A DNA stretch of 42,981 nt from Welwitschia mirabilis (lineage: Eukaryota > Gnetophyta > Gnetopsida > Welwitschiales): contig JBOZIK010000001.1 of assembly GCA_051453625.1 (NCBI GenBank), forward strand, positions 111,613,227 to 111,656,207, in the 5' to 3' direction. The notes below the pieces were generated by a model. The model was not told the DNA's origin. It made no database searches and saw only the letters and a list, made by a program, of their open reading frames with translations. Below, one piece after another: positions 21,350 to 33,596 of this stretch. Within the stretch, counting starts at the first letter, position 1, and every line of letters starts with the position of its first letter. Position numbers and translations under genes: made by a program.

Positions 21350-24300
21350 AGGGAAAGGGGAGTTATGGTTGTACTATTCACTAAAAGGTTAGACAGCTTT
21401 ATTGTAGAAAAAAGAGCATCTCTGACATTCAACGGTTTGGATTAGCTTTAATTAGAAAGACAAGTTATTGGGTGTAGTTTGTGTATATTCTTCTAACTCT
21501 ATCCAAGAATGGGCATTTCTTTGGAATAAGTTACGATATTCTCTTCCAAAAGCCTCTTGGAATTTTACTAGTGATTTTAACATGCTCAAAAGTGAAAAGG
21601 TCACACTAGAGGTAATTAATATCATTGGAATTATGATGAGACAACAATGTGGTTTAGATTCAAAGCTGAGTTTGGTTTGTTAGATTCAGTTTTTGGTTAT
21701 CGTAATAAGATATCCTTATACACTTGGTTTGCTAATATTCTTGCTAGTGAAAAGATTTCTGAAGGGCTTGATAGAGTTTACTTTTCTTATGATTATTCTT
21801 TGGACTATGTTAAAAGGAACAATCTTCCAATGAAGGTGTTTCACCATGCCATCCTCTCTCTTCACAAGCCATTTCTTATGGAGTTTTTGTGGAATGTTGT
21901 AAGCAGTAAACATAACCCTAGACACTATCTTGTCTTTAACTGTAGTTGGCTTCAATTAGATTATAGCAAGAACCTTGTGAACGATTTTTGATTAATAACA
22001 CCCCTTTTATATGTTAATGATAATTGGCGTTATTGGGGGTGCTTGAATTGGAGAAGAATCAGTGACCTCATGGGAAGATGGGAAAAAATATTATTTGATT
22101 TAAGGAAATGTTGGAGTAAAACCTAGAAAATGCTATAGAAATTTTAGAGAGTTGGGTGCTTCATCACCCTAATGATGGTCAAGGTTAGTTAAAACTTGTC
22201 AATAAGAAAGTGGATCTCTAGAAAGTTACTTATTACAATGTACATGTGTGGTCCTACGATCTAGTTCAGGGCTTATTGACTTTGAGTAGAAGACAAATGC
22301 AATAAAGAGTTATTTTCAATTTGCCAAAGTGGAATCTAAGAAAGTACAGGTGGATATGCTTAATATAAACGGAATTTTACTAATACTAATGATGATATTT
22401 TGCATGTTTTTGTATAAGAATTTTCTATCCTCTATGGTGATTTTGACAATTCTAATGAGTAATACTAGGCTTGGGTTAAAATAGAGGAAACAATTTTTAA
22501 AGACGTTACTGTATAGTAGAAAGAGTGGTATGATAAGCCATTCTCTTTTGAGGAGATGAAAGGATCTTGTTTCTCTCTTACACATGATAAAGCTCTTATA
22601 ATGATGGCCTCCCTATAGAGTACTTTTTAGATAAAATTGATTTAGATCTTTTTCAGATAATTAGAAAGGAAGTCTCTAAGAGAATCCTTGAGCATTTTAT
22701 TAACACTAGTAAGAGAAAGATCATTTCCAAAGGAGCTGGAGATCAATGGCTTAGTAATTGTAGATCAATTACTCTATTTAACACATCTTATAAGGTCGTC
22801 GATTGTTCAATCTGAACAAATTATCTTTATTAGTAGAGGGTTCAAGTGTGCTTGTTGCTTAGGGAAAAATGTCACTTTTGTTAAAGTGGGTTATTCCAAG
22901 GCCTATGACCATGTCTATTGGTCATTATTTTGGAAATGTTAAGAAAGCTTGGATTCGTTAAGTATTTTCTAGATTTCATTTCAATGTTATTTAATGGTGC
23001 TAGTGCCTCAGCCATGAATGGTATTTATTTTAACCCCTTTGTCTTGAGAAGATCAATAGGGCTAGATGTTCTTTGGCTTCCAACTTGTACATTTTAGCTA
23101 GAAATAGCCTTAGATAATTGAGCTAGAAAATGTTAGACGTATGGTTGCTTTATCAACTTTAGCTTCCCAAAAATATGGGTCAATTTTGTAATGCTTATTT
23201 TTCTTTTGATTCTTTTTTCTTCATCAGAAATACAAATCAAGATATTTTGGCCTAAACATAGTGCATTCAGATTCTTTATCAAGCTTTTGTGACTTGGGAA
23301 AAATCTAGCTTTTATAGGCCTAATAGAAAAAATACTCTTCTAGGCTTTCAAAGACATCAAATTCCTTAAGGTCATATTTTCAGATTTTTCAGCAAGCCTT
23401 TTGAATTTAGTGTGTCTAGTTTCTAACTTTAGGCATGAGTAGAACAAAAGTTTCAAAGTGAATTATCAGCTTGGCTTCGGTGGAAGGTTTCTTATTGAAA
23501 TAAAAGTTCTTTATTCTTTTCATGTTTACTCTTCTTCTTGTTTTGCTCCTAATAAGAAAACTTATAAAAAGAGTTCAACATGGCTTAAAGGTTTTGTTTA
23601 TTTTCTAAGAGTGAGGTCTATGTTTAGAAGGATTTCCTAGTACATGTGTTATAGACTAGACAAGAGGGTTTTTTGGGATATGTATCATAGACACAACAAG
23701 AGGGATGAAATTCATATTCCAAATCTAGAATATTAGGAAACCTTCATTACAGCTAATTGGATTGTGCATTAAAGTTATGATAATGATTCTTAGAAGATTT
23801 CGATGTGGGATGCTATTACTAATGGCTATCATTTAGGTAGAAAAACTTGGGTTAGTCTTAAATTTCATTATCTTAGTTTATTTTATTTTTAAATAAAGTT
23901 TAGGAGTTTCCATGTTGTGGCTGCTATTTGGAAAGCTTGGAAAAAGGTTTGAAATGATTCACATCCAATTGATATCTCTTGGTCTAGAGAGACTTCTTTA
24001 TGGAATATACAAATTAAATTCACAAAAATCCTAGAGAGTCTTGTCATTTTATAAATTTGAGGCATTCATGTCTAAAGCATCTANNNNNNNNNNNNNNNNN
24101 NNNNNNNNNNNNNNNNNNNNNNNNNNNNNNNNNNNNNNNNNNNNNNNNNNNNNNNNNNNNNNNNNNNNNNNNNNNNNNNNNNNTAAAAGATGTGTGGCCA
24201 TCAAGTGATCTTTCTCCCATTTTCTAGAATGAAGCCAAAGAAAAACTCTTTTTGCTAAAACATTGTAAGAGATATTTGCATCTTTGTCAAGAACAAACTC

Positions 24301-24660
24301 AGACTACTTGTAATAATGTGATGACAGAATATATTTATAATTATTAGAACTAGTTGCCTAAACTTCTTTCCACAACTATTCTTAAAGAATTAGTTATGAA
24401 TACCAACTTTAAAAAGTCTTCATCTCTTCTTAGTTATTTTATTATTAGGCAGACAATATTCGTGAGTAAGGATGAAAACGGATCTGTGGTGAAATTTGGA
24501 AGATTCATATTACTCCAAAAATTACTTTCTTTATGTGGGTCTTTATTTTGAAGGGCTATCAATAGGTCATTATTTGGTGCATGTGTGTATTCAAAATCTA
24601 ATTTGTCATCTTTGTTAGATTGAACAATCCTTTTTACAAACATTCTGGACTGTCTTATAA
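21350..24660 (+). mobile_element. L1-type LINE fragment, ORF2 from mid-endonuclease to zf-RVT, decayed
   Basis: It begins inside the endonuclease (GVMVVLFTKRLDSFIVEKRA near 21363-21420). It continues with VYSSNSIQEWAFLWNKLRYS and WNFTSDFNML at 21480-21590 (GDFN has become SDFN), and YTWF with LDRVYFS near 21720-21785. RT is marked by SNCRSITLFNTSYKVV (22752-22800), VKVGYSKAYDHVYW (22880-22920) and KLGFVKYFLDFISMLFNGAS (22943-23003). After the gap at 24084-24183 the zf-RVT region appears (WKIHITPKITFFMWV, 24500-24545). Stops are frequent, so it is dead. Its 5' end abuts the gene's CpG-rich flank. No target-site duplication was seen. Confidence 0.85.
24084..24183. other. Assembly gap (100 N), no duplicated flanks
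   Basis: The gap lies within the plus-strand LINE, between RT and zf-RVT. Its flanks share no obvious repeat, unlike four other gaps here. Confidence 0.9.
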
Positions 24661-24670
24661 CTAGTAAGGG

Positions 24671-24755
24671 ATGGCAATGACTTATGACTTACTTTCATGG
24701 GCATTGTATTGGAATGGAAATGGCTTATGACTAACTTTCATGAGCATTGTATTGA
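24671..24755. repeat. 43-base tandem duplication
   Basis: Copies start at 24671 (ATGGCAATGACTTATG) and 24714 (ATGGAAATGGCTTATG) and differ at a few positions. They lie just after the LINE zf-RVT remnant. Confidence 0.85.
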
Positions 24756-25200
24756 TAAAGAATATGACATTTTGGAATAGGGTTTCAAGCTTATAGTAGA
24801 AAACACTCTCCTTAAAATGCAATAAGATGTTACCTTCTTTTGAATTTGTGGAACATTAAGAACGTAGTTGTCTTTAAAGAATTATTTCTTCCTTTTCTTT
24901 TTACTTCAAACTTTATACTATCTTGTCTCTAAATTTTTTTTCTTTGGGAATGTTGTCAAAGAAATTTTAGAAGTTTTTCAACTATGTAAATAATAGCTAA
25001 ACTTCTAAAGTTCATCAATTTTTCTCTATTTAGAATAGCCTAGTGATGTATTTATAGCTTTCTTATTTTTTAAGGAAGTTAATAAAGTTATCTTCCAATG
25101 AAGCAAAGTGTTTTAAGTTGGAGATCTTTATTCAATCATTTAATGATAAGTCCATATTATAGATGTTATGTTTCCTTGCAACCTTAATTTATCTTTGGTT
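24756..25200. other. AT-rich DNA, nothing recognised
   Basis: No coding domain, RNA gene or clear repeat was recognised between the LINE and the foldback element. It may include the LINE 3' UTR. Confidence 0.5.
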
Positions 25201-25960
25201 TTTGATTTTGCCATTCTTAAGATACTAATATATTTTGAAAGCTTGAAGGTTTAGGGTCCTAAATTAATGTTTGAATATGTGCAATAGAACTTGAATGTAT
25301 ACTTGATTAATGTTCTCTCCCTAATTTACACATAACTTTATATCCATATGAAAGTAGAGAAAGCAGAAAATGTAAAATATTTAAATTGGTGGTTGGAGTG
25401 TGTGTGATGACTTTTTCTAAACTACACTTAAATTTTCAAGGACTACATGAATAAACTTTTAACAAAAAGGGATAAAAATTATTTTATAACTTCATAATAA
25501 CTAAAATAACCCATATATAAAAACTTAAAAAAGGAAATAACAACCCTCTAAAATTAGTTTTAAAGTTCAAAAAGTAGAATTTAATGTCATCATCATTATT
25601 GTATTTCCTTTTTATTAAGTTCAATTTTATAATAACAAATCCAATGTAGGGTGTATTTATAAAGAGAATTGAACCTCAAATCTTATTGAAATTCTAATTG
25701 AAGTGATACATATACCTCTTACTCATAAATTAAGTTTAGTTTGGGAAAATTCGTCATACACAATCCACTCAGTAGTTTAGATGATTTACATTTTTTACCT
25801 CCTCTACTTTCATATAGTTATGTGTAAATTAGGATTAGGGCATTAATAGATTACACATTCAAGTTATACTACACATATTCAAATATTATTTTAGGATCCT
25901 AGACCTTTAAACTTCAAAACTCCATAATAGTTTTGGCATTAGTAGAAGGGTAAGTTTATC
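25200..25960. mobile_element. Foldback/MITE-like element with long terminal inverted repeats
   Basis: The segment 25249-25437 is the imperfect reverse complement of 25726-25904 (roughly 70-75% by eye). Shared words include AATTTACACATAACT, TATGAAAGTAGAG and TTTGAATATGTG. Weaker similarity continues outward to about 25200 and 25960. The ~290-base centre has no coding capacity. This is the form of a non-autonomous DNA transposon with long TIRs (foldback or Mutator-like). Exact ends and a target-site duplication were not resolved. Confidence 0.7.
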
Positions 25961-27185
25961 TATCCTTGTATAACTAAATCATTTATGGTTGTAGGTGCTC
26001 AATGAAAACCTTCATATCTTGCTAAGGAAGACTATTGAAAACTCATCTAATGGGATCTTAGATGGACTTGATTTGGTCCTTGAATATAGATGATTTTGGG
26101 AATCTTTTTTGGACAACCTAGGTTTGAAAATGANNNNNNNNNNNNNNNNNNNNNNNNNNNNNNNNNNNNNNNNNNNNNNNNNNNNNNNNNNNNNNNNNNN
26201 NNNNNNNNNNNNNNNNNNNNNNNNNNNNNNNNNNNNNNNNNNNNNNNNNNNNNNNNNNNNNNNNNNNNNNNNNNNNNNNNNNNNNNNNNNNNNNNNNNNN
26301 NNNNNNNNNNNNNNNNNNNNNNNNNNNNNNNNNNNNNNNNNNNNNNNNNNNNNNNNNNNNNNNNNNNNNNNNNNNNNNNNNNNNNNNNNNNNNNNNNNNN
26401 NNNNNNNNNNNNNNNNNNNNNNNNNNNNNNNNNNNNNNNNNNNNNNNNNNNNNNNNNNNNNNNNNNNNNNNNNNNNNNNNNNNNNNNNNNNNNNNNNNNN
26501 NNNNNNNNNNNNNNNNNNNNNNNNNNNNNNNNNNNNNNNNNNNNNNNNNNNNNNNNNNNNNNNNNNNNNNNNNNNNNNNNNNNNNNNNNNNNNNNNNNNN
26601 NNNNNNNNNNNNNNNNNNNNNNNNNNNNNNNNNNNNNNNNNNNNNNNNNNNNNNNNNNNNNNNNNNNNNNNNNNNNNNNNNNNNNNNNNNNNNNNNNNNN
26701 NNNNNNNNNNNNNNNNNNNNNNNNNNNNNNNNNNNNNNNNNNNNNNNNNNNNNNNNNNNNNNNNNNNNNNNNNNNNNNNNNNNNNNNNNNNNNNNNNNNN
26801 NNNNNNNNNNNNNNNNNNNNNNNNNNNNNNNNNNNNNNNNNNNNNNNNNNNNNNNNNNNNNNNNNNNNNNNNNNNNNNNNNNNNNNNNNNNNNNNNNNNN
26901 NNNNNNNNNNNNNNNNNNNNNNNNNNNNNNNNNNNNNNNNNNNNNNNNNNNNNNNTATGAATTTAATAACAACAACTATGCCAAGATATACCTCATCAAA
27001 AACATTTTGGACAACAATATGATGGTGCAAAAAAAAGTTGAGTCCTATTTCCTTAAATTCTTCCAAAGAAATATGACGAATAAGCAATTCAAACATCATG
27101 AAAAAGATGATAAAAAAGCAAAAAAGGATTTTCTCATTAATGCAAGCCTCTTTAACTACTCCACCAATGAACAATAACCTACAAA
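25961..27185. other. Unassigned DNA with a large gap
   Basis: Mostly unknown sequence (26134-26955 is N). The 230 bases after the gap may be the 5' leader or start of gag of the Gypsy element that follows; no motif proves it. Confidence 0.4.
26134..26955. other. Assembly gap (822 N)
   Basis: Any open frame drawn through it is meaningless. Flanks are not duplicated. Confidence 0.95.
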
Positions 27186-27189
27186 GAAA

Positions 27190-30100
27190 AAATCCTAGAT
27201 ATAATCAACTAAGTTTAACATGCTTTGGGAAGCAACTAACAATATAAAAAGAGGCCTTCAAAATATTAAGAACTATCTAGAAATAGACTTTGATGGCATA
27301 CCTATTAATCCTTTTATTCTTCCCAAGGTCATTTCACCTAGCGAAATGCTAGACTTTGAGAAGTTTAGGCATTATAGACTTCATCATGCATGTTAGAAAC
27401 TATAAACATGATTATTACATGTAAAACATTAGATGAAATACAGTTTATCATTTATTTTATAGATCCTTAAAATGATAAGAATATGCATGGTATCATCGCA
27501 TACCTATCCATTCAATTACAAGCTTGAAATAACTACTAGAAATGTTTGTACAAAATTACTTATTCAACCTATCAAAATGAATGACATGAGATGCCTTGAC
27601 CACAATGAAATAATAATTTATTAAAATAGTACAATATTATGCATGATAATGGATGGTTATTTCCTTGAAAATAGAAACATCCATTGTAAACTCTGACATG
27701 GCATATCTTTTTTCCAAGTCATGCATTCCATACATTTTTATACAACTTAGAATGCAATCATTTAAAATGTTTGAACAGAACATCATGCTAGCAAAAAGAA
27801 TTGAAGTTGTAGGAAGAAAAATTGGAGCCATTAAATATTGTAGTTCCTTTTAGTATGAATGGTTAAGAAAAGATAACAACAATAATAAAGGCACAAATTC
27901 AAAGAATGTCACAGTTGTAAAATAACCTTTCTAATCAACTTACTCACCTCAATTGATGGGTAATCCAAGGATGCCACTAATCCCATCTTAACCTTCCATT
28001 TCTCCACACACCTTTTCATTTCAACTAGTTTTAGGACAATCTTATTATTTACATCATTGACCAATACAAAATCTACAACAAATTAAAAATTTACAACAAC
28101 CATATCAAGCTTAATAAAAAACATATACAACTTAGTGTCAAGATCAAAACAAGTTCCAAATCAAAATCCAACTCAGAGACTTAGAAGAAATTTCATGAGG
28201 TTAGATATACTATTGATAAAAATTCTTTCATATTTATTAAAGAAGGCAGCAATTCAATTACCTTGAATCAAACCAAAAGATCCCAACACTCCAAAGCCAT
28301 AGAATTAGAATTACCACACTAAAGGTTACTTTAACTTAAAACATATTACCTAAGACATCATTGAAAATAAGAGAGACATCAAATATGACACAATTCTTAC
28401 TATCAAAAATGAGAATATTTAAATTTAAAAACACCCATTTCTTTCTTAGCCTTCTACATTATAGTCATGACAACATGTGATAATTCAAAATGGCAATGCT
28501 TCTTATGTAATTTTTATCATTCAAGATCAACCTACAAGGCCTCTAGAATAAATCATTCAAGAAAACAAGTAGAAAATAGAATCATTGATTTGAATGAAAC
28601 ATGCTCAAACTCATCTTGCCTATCAACCTAACATCCAATCATAGTTACATGCCTCTAAACTAGAGGAAGAATACCATCACCTTTCTTCATTAATTGAAAA
28701 TTTTGAGTCTTATAGATAAGAATTCAAAATATTATATGAGAAACAATTAATCTTGAAATCACTCCCAAAATACGAACATACCTTAAAGTATATAAATGTT
28801 TAAAAGAGTAGCAAGGATTAAGAAATGGTTTAATTTTAATCTGAGGAAATTTCATCCACTTCTCAAAGAATTATAACTACTAAACCACCCTACATTTTAG
28901 TAAGAATTAGGCCTACTAAAGTATCTAAGGCCTTTATCAATTATGAAACTAAACTAAATGTGATCAGATCATCATGTCTTAATAAGTTTAACTTACAACA
29001 TCTTTTAAATTCAAAAATTAAGTGTAATGATTAAAGGATTTAACGATCATAAATATAATAAAGGGAAATAGTCATATTACTAATTGAGTTGGCTCAAATA
29101 GTTAAAGATACTAAATTCCATATGATCAATAATGCCAAAATATTTAACTTATCATTAGGACATCCTTGGATCATGGATACCAAGGCAATTATATCATTAC
29201 CCCATCAAAAACTAAAATTTATTGCATCAAAGATCTTAGTGCCATTAGAAGAAAATCACATAGTGACAAATGTCAAAGCACCATTCCCATGGTATTTCTC
29301 ATCATTACATTCAATATCAAAGAAATGAATCATTCACTTGTTACATTTTGAACATGATCCTATGGACCCTAATAAAATAAAAGTTTTACAAATTCTTGAT
29401 GCATAACTCTTGGATTTAGGATGGATTGCATTTATTTTGAATGACTTTTCCATTATCCCATAATCATTTTCTTCCATTCTCAATCATAAAAAAAGAAAGG
29501 GGGGAGAAAATAAGATTAAAAATAAAAAAAACATTAAAAAAAGGATAAGGAAAAATACAAAACATGAAAAATCACATTTTGAATACTTTATGCTCTACTT
29601 TTCATCCTTTTTATGATAATAGTTTACTACATTCATTTGCATTTCTTTTTCATTCAAAATTCCAATCCTTAATTCTCACCTTGATCGTTGTCTTCATAGA
29701 GCCCATTGAAGTCATCCTCACATGTTATCTTAGATGATCAATTTATTGAAAGGTATGCCAATTTTAATTTTATAGATTTTAGCTCTAGCAAATAGTTAGA
29801 AAAGATACATGTTTACTTGAATGAAGAATAGATGAATGAAAATATTAAAGCATGCAGAATAATGGAATCCCAAAAAATGAAATTGTTTTTAGTGAAATGA
29901 TAAGATATCAAAACTTATGATTTTTAATAGATCTCGATGATAAAAAAAAGTTATTCAAAATTAACCATCATTTATCATAACAAGTCAAATTAAAACTCAA
30001 TATTATGTTATCATCCAACAAAGACATTTTTGTATGGCACTATAATTATATGCCAGACATCGATAAATCAATTATTATGCATAATATTATTTATGGCCAA

Positions 30101-30365
30101 ATTCAACCCCAGTGAAATAAAAGATTAGAAAATATAACCCTCTTCTTACATTAGTAGTGAAATAAGACTTGGAAAATCTCTTAACTATTGGTTTCATCCA
30201 ATTAATAGATTCTTTAAACTAGTTGTTCAACATAATAGTCATTCCAAATAAGAATGGTCAAAGTAAGATTTGTATTGATTATCATAACTTAAACAAGATG
30301 ACTCTGAAAGATGATTACCTTTTATCAAACATTAACATCCTAGTTAAAAATACTATTAAAATATG
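27190..30365 (+). mobile_element. Ty3/Gypsy element, copy 1: gag, protease, start of RT, truncated
   Basis: Gag-like sequence runs from about 27190 (LPKVISPSEMLDFEKFRHY near 27325; KSCIPYIFIQLRMQSFKMFE near 27716). The protease is recognisable at 28890-29230: AFINYETKLNVI stands where VDxGSxxNxI is expected, then FHMINNAKIFNLSLGHPWI and HQKLKF (29115-29220). A purine tract spans about 29485-29560. RT begins near 30130 (LLTIGFIQLIDSLN; VIPNKNGQSKICIDYHNLNK, 30237-30297; LKDDYLLSNINILV) and breaks off at about 30365, before the catalytic YxDD, where an LTR-like block intervenes. It is collinear with copy 2 at 35180-38700. Multiple stops. Confidence 0.85.
29485..29560. repeat. A/G-rich tract between Gypsy protease and RT
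   Basis: It lies in the spacer between protease and RT. The second Gypsy copy has a similar tract at the same place (37660-37720). Confidence 0.75.
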
Positions 30366-31287
30366 ACCTTGAGGATCATTGAACTTAGAGGGGAGGGGTG
30401 AATGAGATCTATCAAAAAGAAATTTCACCAAAAAGAAATTTAGAAGTTGTATAATGAATACCTTACTAAGATAACATAGTTTTCTAAACTGGGTGCATTC
30501 ACAGATAAATGATAGCTTTCTCTGACACCTCTGGGTATTCTTAACCTATATAGAACAGTGGTTTTGGAGCATCACCAAACTTACATACAATATAAGATGC
30601 TCCTTGCAAAGCAACACTATCTTATCCTTAGGGATAAATAACAACACAATACCAAAAATGTTCTCACAAGAACCATCATAATGTGATATGCTCCTTACAA
30701 GGCAACACTCTCTTTTTCTCAAGGAAAACCAATAATAAAATAACACAACATACTCATAAGTACTTATAATGCACACCTATATAAGGGTTACCTTATCATA
30801 TAGAATCCTCATAGGATCCTTAGGTTTGATAAAAAGAAATAAACTATACAAGAGTCTTAAAGGATATGATAGTCTAACAATATGATTTCTAACAAATAAA
30901 GGATAAACAAATGATTTAGAAAGCTTGAATGATGTGCCTTTGATAGAGAGCTTAAGTTCCTTCTTCTTATCATCACCATAAGTGCTAAAGAATGATGCAA
31001 CGATGTAGGATCCAATGAATGAATGATGTAATTCCTTGAAAATTTCTTACAAATAATAGCTTGATTCTTTGTATGTAGATCCAATCACCTATGCAATTGT
31101 GCATGCATACGTATGTTGCTCTTGTGCATTTTGATCATTAAGTTATACTGTTAGACCTTTTGATAAGTTTTTAGCTTTTGGACCTCAAAAAGTAGACGTT
31201 TAGACTTTGTAATCATCATGAATTGAATAGAAACAGCTAGACATTAGTTGTGCAATGTCTACTTTATTTGATGTGGATTTTCTGCAT

Positions 31288-31709
31288 AGATGTCTTCAAG
31301 ATAGTAGACATCTACTATTAGTCAGATGTCTTCAACATGGGGAATGTCTTTGATTAAAGTGCTTAGAAATGAATGAAACTTAAATTGTTTAATCTCTAAT
31401 CCTTCATGATCATAAATCCATGATGCAAAACTTGACAACTTCTTTAAAATGTAAATAATTTATCAAAGTGAAAATTGTCCTTTTTACCTATTTCAGTTTA
31501 GTATAGGTATCTTCAACTATGTAGATGTCTGTCATCTATGTCAGATCCATCTTTTAGTATAGTCATCTTCATTAATATAGATGTCTTTCACCTATGATTT
31601 GAATATTGATTCATCATAGACATTTTTAGATCTATAGATGTCTTTATCATAGATATCTTGAAATGTGTAGATATCTTTCCCATAGACATCTTCAATTCTG
31701 TAGACATCT
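31288..31709. repeat. Array of the 8-mer AGATGTCT in both orientations
   Basis: AGATGTCT occurs at 31288, 31324, 31523, 31579 and 31636, and its reverse complement AGACATCT at 31306, 31684 and 31702. Many one-mismatch forms (AGATATCT, AATGTCT) lie between. The array may continue into the gap at 31750. Confidence 0.9.
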
Positions 31710-31749
31710 TCAATCAATTAAGATTCGACAGTTGTGAAATATTAACTGA

Positions 31750-32140
31750 NNNNNNNNNNNNNNNNNNNNNNNNNNNNNNNNNNNNNNNNNNNNNNNNNNN
31801 NNNNNNNNNNNNNNNNNNNNNNNNNNNNNNNNNNNNNNNNNNNNNNNNNNNNNNNNNNNNNNNNNNNNNNNNNNNNNNNNNNNNNNNNNNNNNNNNNNNN
31901 NNNNNNNNNNNNNNNNNNNNNNNNNNNNNNNNNNNNNNNNNNNNNNNNNNNNNNNNNNNNNNNNNNNNNNNNNNNNNNNNNNNNNNNNNNNNNNNNNNNN
32001 NNNNNNNNNNNNNNNNNNNNNNNNNNNNNNNNNNNNNNNNNNNNNNNNNNNNNNNNNNNNNNNNNNNNNNNNNNNNNNNNNNNNNNNNNNNNNNNNNNNN
32101 NNNNNNNNNNNNNNNNNNNNNNNNNNNNNNNNNNNNNNNN
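31750..32140. other. Assembly gap (391 N) with near-identical 38-base flanks
   Basis: The bases at 31712-31749 recur at 32141-32178 with one mismatch, on either side of the Ns. Confidence 0.9.
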
Positions 32141-32340
32141 AATCAATTAAGATTCGACATTTGTGAAATATTAACTGAACTTCCTATGAGATATCATCTT
32201 TAAGATCTAACATTAACTTATTCTTTTTGTGATCTTATTTTCTTCACGTTAACATATCTACACATTAGCACAATATATTTGACACATGAAATCATCAAAA
32301 CTAGATTTTTACCAACAATCTTCTGCTTTTTGATGATATC

Positions 32341-32870
32341 TAAAACTTGATAAATCTCATTAGTACAATCAAATTTAATCAAAAAAATTGAGATAATTAA
32401 AATTCAAAAGAGAAATAAAAAAATTAGTAAATTTTTATTAATAGTATTAAACATAATAATTTATCACACAAATAAACATGCAGAGTGGAGATCAAGAAAG
32501 GCACATTAGCACTAAATAGTTTTATTCAAAAAAGATAATAACTAATTAAGTAAAATGTGCTAATAATAGTATGCTAACAATAAAATTAGAGCATAGAATT
32601 GTAATAATGTGTCAATGATAAATGATATTAGATCATGAAAATGTGCCAATAATAGAAGAGATAATAGTAGTATGTTAATAATTATAAAAGATCAGAACAT
32701 AATGTGTGCTAATAATCAAAAGTGATCCTCAATCAATAATGATATCACTCAGTGAGTTTAATCTATTAATTAATAATAAAGTCCTCCATGCCCATACAGG
32801 ATGTCCATACTAATACTGATTTACCCTTTATTCTTCACCTTTTTAAATAACATATAAAAGGGAGATAGTC
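32341..32870. other. AT-rich DNA, nothing recognised
   Basis: A/T-rich sequence with ATAATAATAG-like runs. No domain or RNA gene was seen. Confidence 0.5.
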
Positions 32871-33581
32871 ACTAAGTGTAGAGTCACTGGTGTAGTGTGT
32901 TCCTACTTATTCTTCATCACTATCATTATCATTGTCATAAGTAGTGGATGTCTGGAGTGTATAAGATGAGGAGAATGTAGGTGGAAGCATGTGGCACTTC
33001 CTAGAAGGCTGCTAAGAAGTCTCACTGAGGCTTTCATAAGCCTATCTCCTCATACATAAGTATGTCTGAAGAGTGCTAGAAATTCCAAAGAAGCTAGTAG
33101 TAGCAGACTTGGTATAGGATGGTGGTGGTGATGTGGCAAGTAATGGAACATAAATAGGCTGACATGTGCAATGGTGTTAAGGGACAAGAAGGTAATGTTG
33201 GTTATGAAGGGTAACAGACAAAAAATTTGCAATGTAACCTCTGTAATCTTAGCTTGTAACTTCTTAGTAAGCTTTTTATTCTCATCACTTAACTTAGCGA
33301 CATGTAATTCTTTCTCTTCCAAAAGTTCCTGTCGTTGAGTCAGATGTGGAATCCTTCACAATTTAGTTAAGATAATGTTGTTGCTAACTGAAGCCCAGCA
33401 TAATAGAAGCCATTCTTCTTAGTTGTCTTGATCTTCCTTCTCTATTCCAGATTTCTGCTATTTCTACGTGAATGCTCTGACAAAATCCATCTCAGAGGTC
33501 TTGGACACCAGACATGAATGCTGCATCAGAAACTAGAATATGCATAAATACAAGACTGGAGGTTAAGCTAATACCCTATCC
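32871..33581 (-). mobile_element. Copia-like element interior with coiled-coil gag-like piece
   Basis: Downstream (minus sense) of a Met-tRNA primer-binding site, the sequence encodes a broken frame containing MDFVRAFT and then a charged heptad-like stretch, ELLEEKELHVAKLSDENKK, followed by LTKKLQAKITEV (33340-33210). This reads as a coiled coil. After that it drifts into low-complexity sequence with a His run. No protease, integrase or RT follows before the LTR-like block at 32330, so this is either a truncated element or a non-autonomous one carrying only a gag-like frame. Confidence 0.5.
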
Positions 33582-33594
33582 TTCTCTGATACCA
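33582..33594 (-). promoter_or_regulatory. Met-tRNA primer-binding site
   Basis: TTCTCTGATACCA (plus) is the complement of TGGTATCAGAGAA, a near-standard Copia primer-binding site. The adjacent LTR end reads …TTTTCAACA in minus sense, the common Copia LTR terminus. Confidence 0.8.
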
Positions 33595-33596
33595 AA

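Larger units (their letters stand above)
30366..32330 (-). mobile_element. LTR-like block interrupting Gypsy copy 1
   Basis: The block starts where the Gypsy RT is cut. Near its left end it has an unusual GAGGGGAGGGGTGAAT stretch, a wording I associate with SIRE/Maximus-type Copia LTRs. On its right edge, in minus sense, ATCATCAAAAAGCAGAAGATTG resembles the polypurine tract before such an LTR (32318-32340 region). It would be a ~1.95 kb minus-oriented LTR, with a 391-N gap inside. It contains a ~90-base repeated segment (30596 and 30686 regions: GATGCTCCTTGCAAAGCAACAC against GATATGCTCCTTACAAGGCAACAC) and the AGATGTCT array. Classification rests on remembered LTR wording, so confidence is modest. 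Confidence 0.4.

Noticed and set aside
25200-25960. Hairpin-forming microRNA precursor
   Set aside because: Arms are far longer than miRNA precursors and diverged evenly, as expected of a foldback transposon. No conserved 21-base segment was recognised.
26047-27174. Long open frames across the 822-N gap
   Set aside because: Ns contain no stop codons by construction, so the lengths are meaningless. The real flanking residues are few.
33050-33200. His-run peptide as a metal-binding protein
   Set aside because: The run lies in low-complexity continuation of the coiled-coil frame of a dead element, with no family support.
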